In this document: positions 7,714 through 15,832 of the stretch, piece after piece
How the letters are laid out: the number at the start of each line of letters is the position of its first letter
Position numbering within the stretch: position 1 is the first letter of the stretch
Assembly (NCBI GenBank): GCA_902495155.1
Contig: CABUWD010000001.1
Location: forward strand, 1 to 57,640
Source: an uncultured Collinsella sp.
GTDB lineage: Bacteria; Actinomycetota; Coriobacteriia; Coriobacteriales; Coriobacteriaceae
Reading direction: 5' to 3'
Length of the DNA stretch: 57,640 bases
The notes under the pieces: generated by a model
What the model was told of the DNA's origin: nothing
Seen by the model: only the letters and a program-made list of their open reading frames with translations
Databases searched by the model: none
Position numbers and translations under genes: made by a program

Positions 7714-8931
7714 TTATAATTCAGAAGTCTCAGGCATCTCGGCTTTTGCCGCCGCACCAGTCTCGGGCAACATCGCAATAGGCAAAACGCTCGCAAGGAA
7801 AAGAATCGATTCGATCGTAAAGTTCAACGTCCAATTGTCACCAGAAATAGACGAAACAATAACGGGAACAAAATAGGAGCAGAGAAGGCCGACAGTACCG
7901 ATTATTCCACCAGCGCTACCGGCATATTTCGCGCCAATCTCAGGAAGATCAGGAGTCATTGCCTGAATAATGGGGCCAGAAAGAGCGGTCATAAAACCAT
8001 TGAGGACGAGAGCAACCCACATGACAGTGCCAAGCGGCAAAAACCAGTTTGCAACCATTACAACGGCGGCAATCACCGTGGTTACAATGAGAAACGGTTT
8101 ATTCTTACCGAGCTTGAGGACGGCAGCCGGTCCCGCAAAACAAGCAAAGAAGCTACCAACTGTAATAATTGCTGCCATAGATCCAGCGGTGGCAGTATCA
8201 ACGCCGCGAACGAGCTCAAGCGCAGACGGCAGAATTGCGCAATATGCCGTGGTTGAAGCGAGGGTAAGACCATAAGCCAAGGCAATGCACCAAACGCCGC
8301 GCGACTTAGCGGCAATCTTAATGTACTTCATAACCGGCTCGGGCTCGGGCATGGGCTCGCCCTCCGGGACGTTCCTCATAAAGAAGATCCACAGCGCAGC
8401 AGTTACAGCTTCGGCAATAGCAGCGACCAGATAAGACACGTCAAGCGTAGGAAAATAAGTGCTGAATGCCTGGGCTATCACGATGGACACACATGAAGCA
8501 GCATAGAAAACTCCCACGGCAAGGGAGGTCTGCTGTTTAAACCAGGAACCCAGCACCTTTGCCAGATTGGCATTGAGCGCCGCAATGCCAAAGCCGATCA
8601 TAAACATCGAAACGATCTGCACGGTAAAGTCATTAATCATGAAATAACGCAGAAAGCCGCCTACAGCAGAAAGCACCATGCCAATTGACACGACAAGCTT
8701 AACGCCGTAGCGATCAGCAAGAGATCCTGCAGGAATCGACAAAAACACAGCGGTGAGCATCGGCATCAACATAAGATTGGTAAGCCCACCGGCATCGATG
8801 CCGAGAGTCGTCATCACGACGACACCCCATGCTGAAACCTGATATTGCATGAAGTTTGCCATGAAGCAAATGAGGCAAACTACGAATAAGATCATCCACC
8901 GATAACCCGATAGCTTTTCTTCTTGAGCCAT
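7714..8931 (-). CDS. MFS transporter, esterase-operon copy B
   Basis: This 405-aa major facilitator permease begins with a cytoplasmic stub and a first helix containing FMANFMQYQVSAWG; the helix 2-3 loop reads GSLADRYGVKLV. It resembles its downstream neighbour along its full length, including a matching GAKYAGSAGGI segment. AAGGAG stands seven bases before the ATG. The carboxylesterase gene ends 77 bases upstream on the same strand. The two permeases could be duplicates with different specificity or an import and an export partner; sequence alone does not decide. No signal for a heterodimer is visible. Confidence 0.9.
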   Translation of the reverse strand: MAQEEKLSGYRWMILFVVCLICFMANFMQYQVSAWGVVVMTTLGIDAGGLTNLMLMPMLTAVFLSIPAGSLADRYGVKLVVSIGMVLSAVGGFLRYFMINDFTVQIVSMFMIGFGIAALNANLAKVLGSWFKQQTSLAVGVFYAASCVSIVIAQAFSTYFPTLDVSYLVAAIAEAVTAALWIFFMRNVPEGEPMPEPEPVMKYIKIAAKSRGVWCIALAYGLTLASTTAYCAILPSALELVRGVDTATAGSMAAIITVGSFFACFAGPAAVLKLGKNKPFLIVTTVIAAVVMVANWFLPLGTVMWVALVLNGFMTALSGPIIQAMTPDLPEIGAKYAGSAGGIIGTVGLLCSYFVPVIVSSISGDNWTLNFTIESILFLASVLPIAMLPETGAAAKAEMPETSEL

Positions 8932-9008
8932 TTCTTTCTCCTTACGCAGGGATAGTTCAAGCTGAATTCAATGGGGCTAATTAGCCCACTCCATTGCGGC
9001 TTCTTTCA

Positions 9009-10499
9009 CTAATCGTTGAGTAGTACCTCGTACATAGGACGGAACACCGAATCTTCTTTGGCATGCAGCGAATGCACCGGCTTCCACTCGTTTTCGTCAA
9101 TTACCATATGAATGTGGTTCTCAGCGGTATAGGGGTCCCATGGTGCCTTGCCCTCAACAAACGGTTTGCCCGTCTTCGCAAAGCTGAACCACGCATCGTT
9201 CATTTCATCCGCGAGATGCGCTGGAGGATTGTCACCCGTAAACATCAGACCACTCGCGGTATCAAGATTCTTGAAAACGAACGGCACCTCGATTGCGTGG
9301 CAAGAACCCATTCCCTCGACACGAGATTTATAATGGAACAAATAGTTGTACACGGGCTTAAACGCCGACTGCTCTTCAGCCATAAGGTCGGTGCCGACAA
9401 AGAAACCGGTTGAGTTCATAAAATTGGTGTAATTCTCGGCAAAATCGCGCTCAGGCCATGCCTTTCGATATGCTTGCTCCCAGTAATCGATATCAATCTG
9501 ATCATCAAAATGAATCGGGAATTGGCCGTGCCAGAATCCGGGAAGGTCATCGAAATAGAAATGGAAATAAGTAAACTCGTCCTCGGTACATCCAATCATG
9601 ATATCGATATCCTTGGCTGCGCCCTCCGCCCAGGCCTTCATCGGCTTCTTGGGAAGAAAAGACCCGTCGCAAACCGGCGAGAAAATTAGCGACACTTCGT
9701 AGGTATGACGATCGCACCACACCTGCATGCCCTCAATGAGCTCGTCTGCCGACTTCGCTAAGAGCTCTTGGGCGGTTTTGCATCCCATGATTTCGGCGAA
9801 CTCCCGAGCAAAGTACTCGCCGCGCTCGCGGGTCTTATAAAGCTGGATAGGGCCGGACTCCAAAATCGCACGTTGGAAATACTTATTTGCCTCTGGCAAT
9901 ATGGAAAGAAGAGCCTGGCTGGAAGAGCCTGCCGACTCACCGAAAAGCGTGACACAATTGGGGTCACCGCCGAAGGCCGAAATATTCTCATGCACCCACT
10001 CGAGCGCACGGATTTGATCAAGAATGGCAAGATAGCCGGCGTCTTTGTAGTCCTCTCCGCCCGGCAGGCAATCGAGCAGCAGCGACCCAAACAAGTTCAG
10101 ACGGTAGTTAATCGAAACAATAACGACATCCTTCGCTGCCGCAAAATTGGAGCCGTTATATAGCGGGTCGGCAGATCCACCTGAGAAGTAGGCACCACCA
10201 TGGATATATACCATGACAGGAAGGTTCTTGCGTGCGTGTCCCCTGACCCACACGTTAAGGCTCAGGCAATCCTCCCCTTGCTCATGAAGCGAAGCGAGTT
10301 CAACTTCATCGATAAATTGCCTGGCAGAATGCCCGAATTCCACGCATTCAATTTCCTCATCGGAATCATCAAGGCGCTCAGGGGCACGCCAACGAAGATC
10401 ACCTACCGGCTGCTTTGCATAGGGAATGCCCAAAAAAGCTTCAACCCCGTTTTCGAGCGTCTTGCCCGAAACTATACCCGTCCTAGTCTTGACCTTCAT
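9009..10499 (-). CDS. type B carboxylesterase
   Basis: This 496-aa alpha/beta hydrolase of the carboxylesterase/acetylcholinesterase family cleaves carboxylic esters. The family start GIPYAKQPVGDLRWRAP lies near residue 26, the oxyanion-hole HGGAYFSGG near 102 and the nucleophile Ser in GESAGSS near 188. A likely acid is the Glu of the GCTEDEF segment and a likely catalytic His that of GSCHAIEVPF near 400. No signal peptide or membrane segment is present, so it acts in the cytoplasm on an imported ester. It heads a run with two MFS permeases and is divergent from a MerR regulator, with a MerR-type promoter 75-105 bases upstream. Confidence 0.94.
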   Translation of the reverse strand: MKVKTRTGIVSGKTLENGVEAFLGIPYAKQPVGDLRWRAPERLDDSDEEIECVEFGHSARQFIDEVELASLHEQGEDCLSLNVWVRGHARKNLPVMVYIHGGAYFSGGSADPLYNGSNFAAAKDVVIVSINYRLNLFGSLLLDCLPGGEDYKDAGYLAILDQIRALEWVHENISAFGGDPNCVTLFGESAGSSSQALLSILPEANKYFQRAILESGPIQLYKTRERGEYFAREFAEIMGCKTAQELLAKSADELIEGMQVWCDRHTYEVSLIFSPVCDGSFLPKKPMKAWAEGAAKDIDIMIGCTEDEFTYFHFYFDDLPGFWHGQFPIHFDDQIDIDYWEQAYRKAWPERDFAENYTNFMNSTGFFVGTDLMAEEQSAFKPVYNYLFHYKSRVEGMGSCHAIEVPFVFKNLDTASGLMFTGDNPPAHLADEMNDAWFSFAKTGKPFVEGKAPWDPYTAENHIHMVIDENEWKPVHSLHAKEDSVFRPMYEVLLND

Positions 10500-10522
10500 T
10501 GCTTGTCCTTCCTCACAATTAA

Positions 10523-10544
10523 GATGCTAGATCGATGCTAGATC
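10523..10544. repeat. two tandem 11-bp repeats in the esterase leader
   Basis: GATGCTAGATC is present twice head to tail (10523-10533 and 10534-10544), one helical turn apart, in the predicted 5' untranslated region of the carboxylesterase gene. A binding site for a regulator is possible but unproven. Confidence 0.6.
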
Positions 10545-10574
10545 GATATGATTTAAGCTAGCTGGCTTGAAACC

Positions 10575-10605
10575 ATCTTAGAATTTGGAGAAAGTCAAAG
10601 GTCAA
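10575..10605 (-). promoter_or_regulatory. MerR-type promoter of the esterase-MFS operon
   Basis: On the minus strand TTGACC (10605-10600) and TAAGAT (10580-10575) are separated by 19 bases, longer than the standard 17 and typical of promoters that MerR-family proteins twist into use. A short dyad, TTTG-N8-CAAA (10584-10599), lies in the spacer. The adjacent divergent gene encodes a MerR regulator. Confidence 0.65.
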
Positions 10606-10755
10606 CGACGTGTTTCGATGGAATACCAGCTGGATACCAAGCGCTTAAGACCGTTCACCTCGTCAAAACGACCGCTTGCCCGACAATGACGGAGTAACAA
10701 ACATTAGAATAGCTCCAAGGTTTTGAGTGGCCCTAGGGCAGTCGGAAGGTGTGAC

Positions 10756-11586
10756 ATGGAACGCGAGTTTTCCCTTAATATCAAGCAGACGGCCGGCCTC
10801 TACGGCGTAAGCGCAGACACTCTTCGCTATTACGAGGCAATTGGTTTAGTTGCCCCAAAGCGCGGGGCGAATGCCTACCGTGAATACAGGAAGGACGATT
10901 TCGGCAGACTCAACATCATCATGTCAATGCTCAATATGAACTACACGCTTAGCGAAATCAGATCTTTCCTAGATAGCCATTCACTCGAAACGAGCTTTGA
11001 ACTGTTCAGCAACGAACTTGATAGCATCGACGCAGCCATAGCAAAACTATCGCAACGGCGCCGAAAGATCGAGCATTGCATGCAGAACATATCCATGTCG
11101 TTAAGAGCACGCGAGGAAAAACAGTCGAGGGTGGTTCATAAGGGACCCCGAGGATATGTCATCGTAAGCGAGGATGAGCTAAGCGGCGACATAATTCCCT
11201 ACGCCACCATTAAGCGCATGAAAGAACTCGGGATGGAAATCGATTCGATACACACGGTTCCATGCTTCATCCTTGACCCATCGCGCAGAAGCGCCGACGG
11301 TTGCCTGGTAGCAGAGAAGACGCTGCTTTCACTCGGATCAATCGACGATAAAGGGTGCGAGATTTTCCCAGAAGGCGACTATCTTTGCAGGACAACCACC
11401 GGACCTGCAGAAATAACGCCGACAATATGGAGGGAAATGAATGAATTCATGGACCAGAATCATCTCATTGCCGCAGGGCCTCTTCTAGAATTCTGGTATG
11501 TAAGCGAATACATATCTGACAATCAAGATGAATATTTACACACGCTAGAAATAATGGTTGAACCCGGTGAAATCGACCAGCGATAG
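10756..11586 (+). CDS. MerR-family transcriptional regulator with effector-binding domain
   Basis: The N-terminal 75 residues form a MerR winged HTH (NIKQTAGLYGVSADTLRYYE, then a wing with EYRKDDFGRLNII), followed by the dimerising coiled coil (about residues 80-120) and a C-terminal domain of some 150 residues that looks like the BmrR/GyrI-type small-molecule-binding fold (PRGYVIVSEDEL, then LEIMVEP). Such proteins activate drug or metabolite genes when ligand binds. The ATG at 10756 is preceded by GGAAGG; an earlier ATG eleven codons upstream has no better support. It is divergent from the carboxylesterase operon, whose promoter has the expected MerR spacing. Confidence 0.92.
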   Translation: MEREFSLNIKQTAGLYGVSADTLRYYEAIGLVAPKRGANAYREYRKDDFGRLNIIMSMLNMNYTLSEIRSFLDSHSLETSFELFSNELDSIDAAIAKLSQRRRKIEHCMQNISMSLRAREEKQSRVVHKGPRGYVIVSEDELSGDIIPYATIKRMKELGMEIDSIHTVPCFILDPSRRSADGCLVAEKTLLSLGSIDDKGCEIFPEGDYLCRTTTGPAEITPTIWREMNEFMDQNHLIAAGPLLEFWYVSEYISDNQDEYLHTLEIMVEPGEIDQR

Positions 11587-11650
11587 CGCCTCAACTCACC
11601 TAACACGCCAAAAGGCAAGCAACATTCACCTCCAATGGCCAAGCCACCAG

Positions 11651-11760
11651 GGTAGTCTTTTTGCGACGGGGCTTTTTTGACTACTTTTTCGCAAACGCAA
11701 GTGCTCGGCGAGGCAGCCGACAAGAGGTAGTCAAAAAAGCCCCGTCCCAAAAAGACTACC
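11651..11760. repeat. 34-bp inverted repeat, 110-bp palindromic element
   Basis: The arms 11651-11684 and 11727-11760 are complementary over 34 bases with a single mismatch. Each arm is itself bounded by GTAGTC and GACTAC, so it can fold alone. The 42-base centre holds a small CGGC/GCCG hairpin. It lies between the convergent MerR and xseB genes and carries T and A runs, so it could be a bidirectional terminator or a MITE-like repeat. Confidence 0.75.
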
Positions 11761-11781
11761 CCAAAGTGGACTGCGAGATGG

Positions 11782-12048
11782 TTAGAACGAGAGGTTGTCG
11801 TCGGTGTTGGCGGCTTCGCCGTCGGCGAGCACGTCGTTGCCGTCGACGTCCTTAAGAAGCACCGAGACTTTCTGCTCGGCATCGGACAGGCGGGTGCGCA
11901 GGCTCTTGAGGAGCTCGACGCCGCGGGTATAGCTCTCGAGCGACTCCTCGAGCTCCATATCGCCCGACTCCAAGCTGCGGATGATGAGCTCCAACTCCTG
12001 CGAAGCCTGCTTGTACGTAAGCTGCTCGACCGGGGTTTTCTCTGCCAT
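11782..12048 (-). CDS. xseB: exodeoxyribonuclease VII small subunit
   Basis: XseB partners XseA in exonuclease VII, which degrades single-stranded DNA into oligonucleotides. The 88-aa protein shows the family pattern: LTYKQASQELELIIRSLESGDMELEESL-type two-helix hairpin, then SYTRGVELLKSLRTRLSDAEQKV. The acidic tail after residue 68 is variable in the family. It lies 42 bases after xseA on the same strand, the usual xseA-xseB arrangement, and should be co-transcribed. Confidence 0.96.
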   Translation of the reverse strand: MAEKTPVEQLTYKQASQELELIIRSLESGDMELEESLESYTRGVELLKSLRTRLSDAEQKVSVLLKDVDGNDVLADGEAANTDDNLSF

Positions 12049-12090
12049 ATCTGTTTCCTTTCCTAAAGGTTTATCGCTATGAAACGCGGC

Positions 12091-13542
12091 CTACTCGACC
12101 GTATCGACCGTTGCCGTCACGTTGCCGTCTGCCATGCGCACGCGGATGGCGTCACCGGCCTTAAAGGTCTTGGCGCTCGTGGCCACCCCATCATCGCTGT
12201 ACGCGATGGAATAACCACGGGCAAGCACCTTGAGCGGCGACAGGGCATCTAGCGAGGCTGCCGCACGGCCCAGGTCGGACGCGGGCTTGTTGAGCATCGT
12301 GCGCCCCTGATGCTCCAGACGGGAACTCGCAAGCGCGAGCGCATGGCGCTTGCCATCGAGCCCCGAGGTGCTTGCAACCAGACGCTCGGGCAGGCGCTCA
12401 AAGTTGGAGCGGAATGTCCCGACCGAGCGTACTATGGCGCCCGACAGGCGATCGGCCGTCAGGGCAAGCTCAGACTCGCGACGCTCGACCATAAACGTTG
12501 GGTCGTTGAGGCACGGGCGGCACGCAGCCGCATCGAGCGCATCGCCCAAGCGGGCCGTATAGGTATCCCAGGCGCGGCGACCGCGCTGGTCGAGCATCTC
12601 CAGATCAACCTGATTCGACCCAATCATCGATGCCATCGCGGCACCCAGACGCTGATGGCGCGCCTCGAGCACATCGGCCAACTCCGTCATAGCCGGCGCC
12701 ACCGATTCTGCCGCCGCCGTGGGCGTGGAGGCGCGGCGGTCGCTCACCATGTCGCAAATCGAGGTATCAGGCTCATGGCCAATGCCGGTCACCACGGGCA
12801 CAGGACAAGCCGCCACCGCGCGAGCAAGCTCCTCGTCGTTAAAGGTCATGAGGTCCTCAAAGGAGCCGCCGCCGCGCACCAGCAAAATACAGTCGGGCGC
12901 CGGCGTGATGGCGGCGGCGCGGCGCAAGCCCTCAATGAGCTCAGCCGGCGCACCCTCACCTTGAACCTTGGCGCCCACGCAGACGAGCTCGACGAGCGGG
13001 TTGCGACGACGCAATGTGCGCTTGACGTCGTCGATTACGGCACCCGAAAGCGAGGTGACGACCGCCACGCGGGAGCAGAACACCGGAATACGGCGCTTGC
13101 GCGCTTCGTCCATCAGGCCCTCGCGACGCAGCTTTTCGGCCAGTTGCGCCACTTGTTGACGCAGCAGACCCTCCCCCGCCAGCGAGAATGAGCGAGCGAC
13201 AAAGCTCATGCGGCCCGTGGCCTTATAAAGATTGAAGCTGCCCTTAAAGCTCACCTGCATGCCGTCGCGCAGATCGAACGTGCGCTTGAGATAGGCACCC
13301 TTCCAGATGATGCAGTCGACGGCCGCCGAGTCGTCCTTGATCTGAAAGTAGCAGTGGCCGCTTCGGGCATTGGGGCCACGGAAGCCCGTGACCTCGCCCA
13401 AAACGCTCAGCTGCGGAATGGCATCGAGCGCGCCGGCGGCGATCTCCACCGCCTGGCTCACGCTGAGTTCCTTACGCTCCTGCTCGTCCGAACCGTCGAA
13501 CTCGGCGGAAACGGCATTGCCGGTCAGATTCCAGCCTGCCAC
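12091..13542 (-). CDS. xseA: exodeoxyribonuclease VII large subunit
   Basis: XseA is the catalytic subunit of exonuclease VII. The N-terminal OB fold (about residues 25-120, VLGEVTGFRGPNARSGHCYFQIKD-type) binds single-stranded DNA; the catalytic domain has the conserved VVTSLSGAVIDDV, LLVRGGGSFEDLMTFNDE and TGIGHEPDTSICDMVSD motifs, the last two holding active-site residues, followed by a long coiled region contacting XseB. I chose the GTG at 13542 because AAAGGAGG stands just before it; the frame also offers a start nine codons upstream. About 483 aa, normal for the family. Confidence 0.95.
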   Translation of the reverse strand: MAGWNLTGNAVSAEFDGSDEQERKELSVSQAVEIAAGALDAIPQLSVLGEVTGFRGPNARSGHCYFQIKDDSAAVDCIIWKGAYLKRTFDLRDGMQVSFKGSFNLYKATGRMSFVARSFSLAGEGLLRQQVAQLAEKLRREGLMDEARKRRIPVFCSRVAVVTSLSGAVIDDVKRTLRRRNPLVELVCVGAKVQGEGAPAELIEGLRRAAAITPAPDCILLVRGGGSFEDLMTFNDEELARAVAACPVPVVTGIGHEPDTSICDMVSDRRASTPTAAAESVAPAMTELADVLEARHQRLGAAMASMIGSNQVDLEMLDQRGRRAWDTYTARLGDALDAAACRPCLNDPTFMVERRESELALTADRLSGAIVRSVGTFRSNFERLPERLVASTSGLDGKRHALALASSRLEHQGRTMLNKPASDLGRAAASLDALSPLKVLARGYSIAYSDDGVATSAKTFKAGDAIRVRMADGNVTATVDTVE

Positions 13543-13657
13543 GCAGCCTCCTTTCGTTATCGTGCACAAGGGCTCCGGCCCTGCGCAAATTCAAGTCCAA
13601 CACATAGTACAGCGCCGCGGGGACACAAATCTCCGCGGCGCCTGTCAAGCCAATTTG

Positions 13658-14362
13658 TTATCGGTTGGAGTTTCTGTTGTAGCGAGCCATCAGGTAGAGC
13701 AGCTGAATGATCGAAGTGAGCGCTGCAGCAACATAGGTAAGCGCGGCTGCCGTCAGGACCTTCTTGGCACCATTGACCTGCTTGGAGCTCATGCCCGACT
13801 GCTCGATGTACGCCACGGCGCGGCGGCTGGCATCAATCTCGACCGGCAGCGTAACCAGTTGGAACAGCACGCTAAACGAGAAGAAGATCAGTGCGAGGGT
13901 CGTGAGTCCCGCGATGTTCATAAACAGGCCCAAGAGCAACACGATGGTCCAGGTGTTCTGGGTAAAGTTGACGACCGGCACGAGGGCGGTGCGAACCTTC
14001 ATCATGGCGTAACCGCTTTGACGCTGGGCGGCATGGCCCGCCTCGTGGCAGGCGACGGCAACGCTTGCGACCGACCCGCCCGAACGGTTGGCATCCGAGA
14101 GATACAGGTTATTGTCCTGTGGGTTGTAATGGTCGGTGAGCTCGCCGGCGACACCCTTGATACCCACGGCGTTGCAGCCGTTGGCGTCGAGCATGCGGCG
14201 AGCGACCGTGGCGCCCGTGTCGCCGTCCGAGCGAACCTTGGACCAGGTTTTGTACGTCGAGTTGATATAGTTCTGTGCGGCAAGGCCAATCACCGTGCAG
14301 ACAAGAACAACCAGCAGGTACAGCGGGTCGATGCCAAAGCCGTATCCATAGTAATAAGGCAT
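13658..14362 (-). CDS. YugP-like neutral zinc metallopeptidase, membrane protein
   Basis: This 234-aa protein belongs to the YugP/Zn_peptidase_2 family. The zinc-binding HExxH motif is visible as ACHEAGHAAQ near residue 110. A first membrane helix lies near residues 12-30 and further helices near 135-180 and 205-225. The family is widespread in Gram-positives; physiological substrates are unknown. The ATG at 14362 follows GGAGG by seven bases. It is downstream of rnd on the same strand, but a structured repeat of about 140 bases lies between, so it probably has its own promoter. Confidence 0.9.
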   Translation of the reverse strand: MPYYYGYGFGIDPLYLLVVLVCTVIGLAAQNYINSTYKTWSKVRSDGDTGATVARRMLDANGCNAVGIKGVAGELTDHYNPQDNNLYLSDANRSGGSVASVAVACHEAGHAAQRQSGYAMMKVRTALVPVVNFTQNTWTIVLLLGLFMNIAGLTTLALIFFSFSVLFQLVTLPVEIDASRRAVAYIEQSGMSSKQVNGAKKVLTAAALTYVAAALTSIIQLLYLMARYNRNSNR

Positions 14363-14454
14363 GCGAATTCCTCCGAATCGAGTTACACGTTGGAGGCATT
14401 CTACCCATTCGACTGACCAGCAAATCAACATCGATGTTTTGGCAATGTCAGCGA

Positions 14455-14593
14455 AAACGGCCGAGAGCGAGCAAGGTGACGTGAAAGAGAAGCGACGCGT
14501 ACTTTGGTACGCGAGCGACGATTGAACGTCAGATTGCCGCTCTCGGCCGTTTGCAGCGTCGAGCTGTTACGCGGTTTGGTAAAACCGCGTAAC
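14455..14593 (+). repeat. structured covarying repeat, copy 1
   Basis: The outer stem is a perfect 15 bp (14455-14469 with 14538-14552). Inside, CAA-GG-TGACGT (14472-14482) faces ACGTCA-GA-TTG (14526-14536), leaving a GG/GA internal loop, and an apical hairpin has CGCGTAC/GTACGCG (14496-14502 with 14507-14513) around a TTTG loop. A second hairpin, GTTACGCGGTTT/AAACCGCGTAAC (14566-14593), follows. Two further copies are at 20085-20184 (minus) and 46305-46444. It fills the space between rnd and the metallopeptidase gene. Confidence 0.8.
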
Positions 14594-14600
14594 TATATAC

Positions 14601-15734
14601 CTACAGCAATTCAATTTTGCCGTCCTTCACCGTCAACCCCATATTGCCCGAGAGCAAATCGTCCAAACGCGAACCCACAAGCTCAAAGCGCCAACCTTCG
14701 CGCAGGGGGCTTTGCTCGGGATGCTCGATGTAATCGGCCAGGTCATCGCGCGAGGCAATGACCGAGGTCGCCACGCCCGAGCGCTCGGCAACCAGGCGAA
14801 TGAGCGCATACATCAGGTCCGTCACGCTCTCCAACTCCGGCGAAATCTGACGGTGCCCGCGCACCATGAGCGGCAGGCGATCGTGCGGGCAGCTCGCACC
14901 GCGCTTAATGGCCATGAGTGCGCCGTCCACGTCGCGCTCACCCAGCTGATCGGTGCCGCGGATGCTGCGGAACTCCTCAACGCGCACAGGATTGCGCTTG
15001 ACGAGCGCCAGCAGCGTATCGTCGGACATGACCCACTTGCGCGGGATGTTGCGCCGCTCAGCGCGGTCCTCGCGCCAGGCTGCAAGCTCGCGCGCAATGC
15101 CCAGCTGATGGCGGCTGCAGGAGTTGATGCGCTTGACCTTGCGGAATGCCTCATGGCGGTCGGCGCGGTAGTGTGACTCGTCGGCCAGCGGACGCAACTC
15201 GTCGAGCACCCAGTCCACGCGGCCCAGCTCACGCAGGCGGCTCATCATCTCGGTATAGGCGACGATCAGGTACTTGACGTCATCGATCGCGTACTCGATC
15301 TGTTTGTCGGTCAGCGGGCGGCGCGACCAATCGGTCAGCGACTCGGTCTTGGGCAACGAGACGCCGCAAAACGTCTGCACGAGCGCGCCGTAGGAAATCT
15401 GCTGGCGCTCGCCCAAAAAGGCGGCGGCCACCTGCGTGTCAAAAATGGGACGCGGCAGCACGCCCACGGTATGGAGCATGACCTCCATATCCTGCGAGCA
15501 GGCGTGGAAGACCTTAGTCACGCTCTCGTCGGCCATAAGCTCGGCAAGCGGCGACAGGTCGTCGATCACCAAAGGATCGACCGCGACGCTCTCGGCAGGG
15601 GTGGCAATCTGAACCAAGCACAGGCGCGGGTGGAACGTGCGCTCGCGCAAAAACTCGGTATCGACGGCAATCGCGTCAAACTCACGGGCGCGCTGGCAAA
15701 AGTCGAGCAGAGCCTGATGTGTGGAAATGTACAT
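14601..15734 (-). CDS. rnd: ribonuclease D
   Basis: RNase D is a 3'-5' exoribonuclease that trims tRNA and other small RNAs. The DEDDy exonuclease motifs are visible: AIAVDTEFLRE (Exo I, near residue 22), VFHACSQDMEVM (Exo II, near 75) and YAIDDVKYL (Exo III, near 145). One HRDC-like helical domain follows (near 205-285), then a second helical region. Length, 377 aa, is typical. I chose the ATG at 15734, where family similarity begins (MYISTHQALLDF), although its SD is weak and a longer frame exists. Confidence 0.95.
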   Translation of the reverse strand: MYISTHQALLDFCQRAREFDAIAVDTEFLRERTFHPRLCLVQIATPAESVAVDPLVIDDLSPLAELMADESVTKVFHACSQDMEVMLHTVGVLPRPIFDTQVAAAFLGERQQISYGALVQTFCGVSLPKTESLTDWSRRPLTDKQIEYAIDDVKYLIVAYTEMMSRLRELGRVDWVLDELRPLADESHYRADRHEAFRKVKRINSCSRHQLGIARELAAWREDRAERRNIPRKWVMSDDTLLALVKRNPVRVEEFRSIRGTDQLGERDVDGALMAIKRGASCPHDRLPLMVRGHRQISPELESVTDLMYALIRLVAERSGVATSVIASRDDLADYIEHPEQSPLREGWRFELVGSRLDDLLSGNMGLTVKDGKIELL

Positions 15735-15832
15735 ATCAACCCATCGAATAAGGTTAGGCCCGAAAAACACGGGTAGGATATCGGCATTGCCCTACAACTA
15801 TACTCGGTTAGTCACAGAACGGGAACGTAAGT

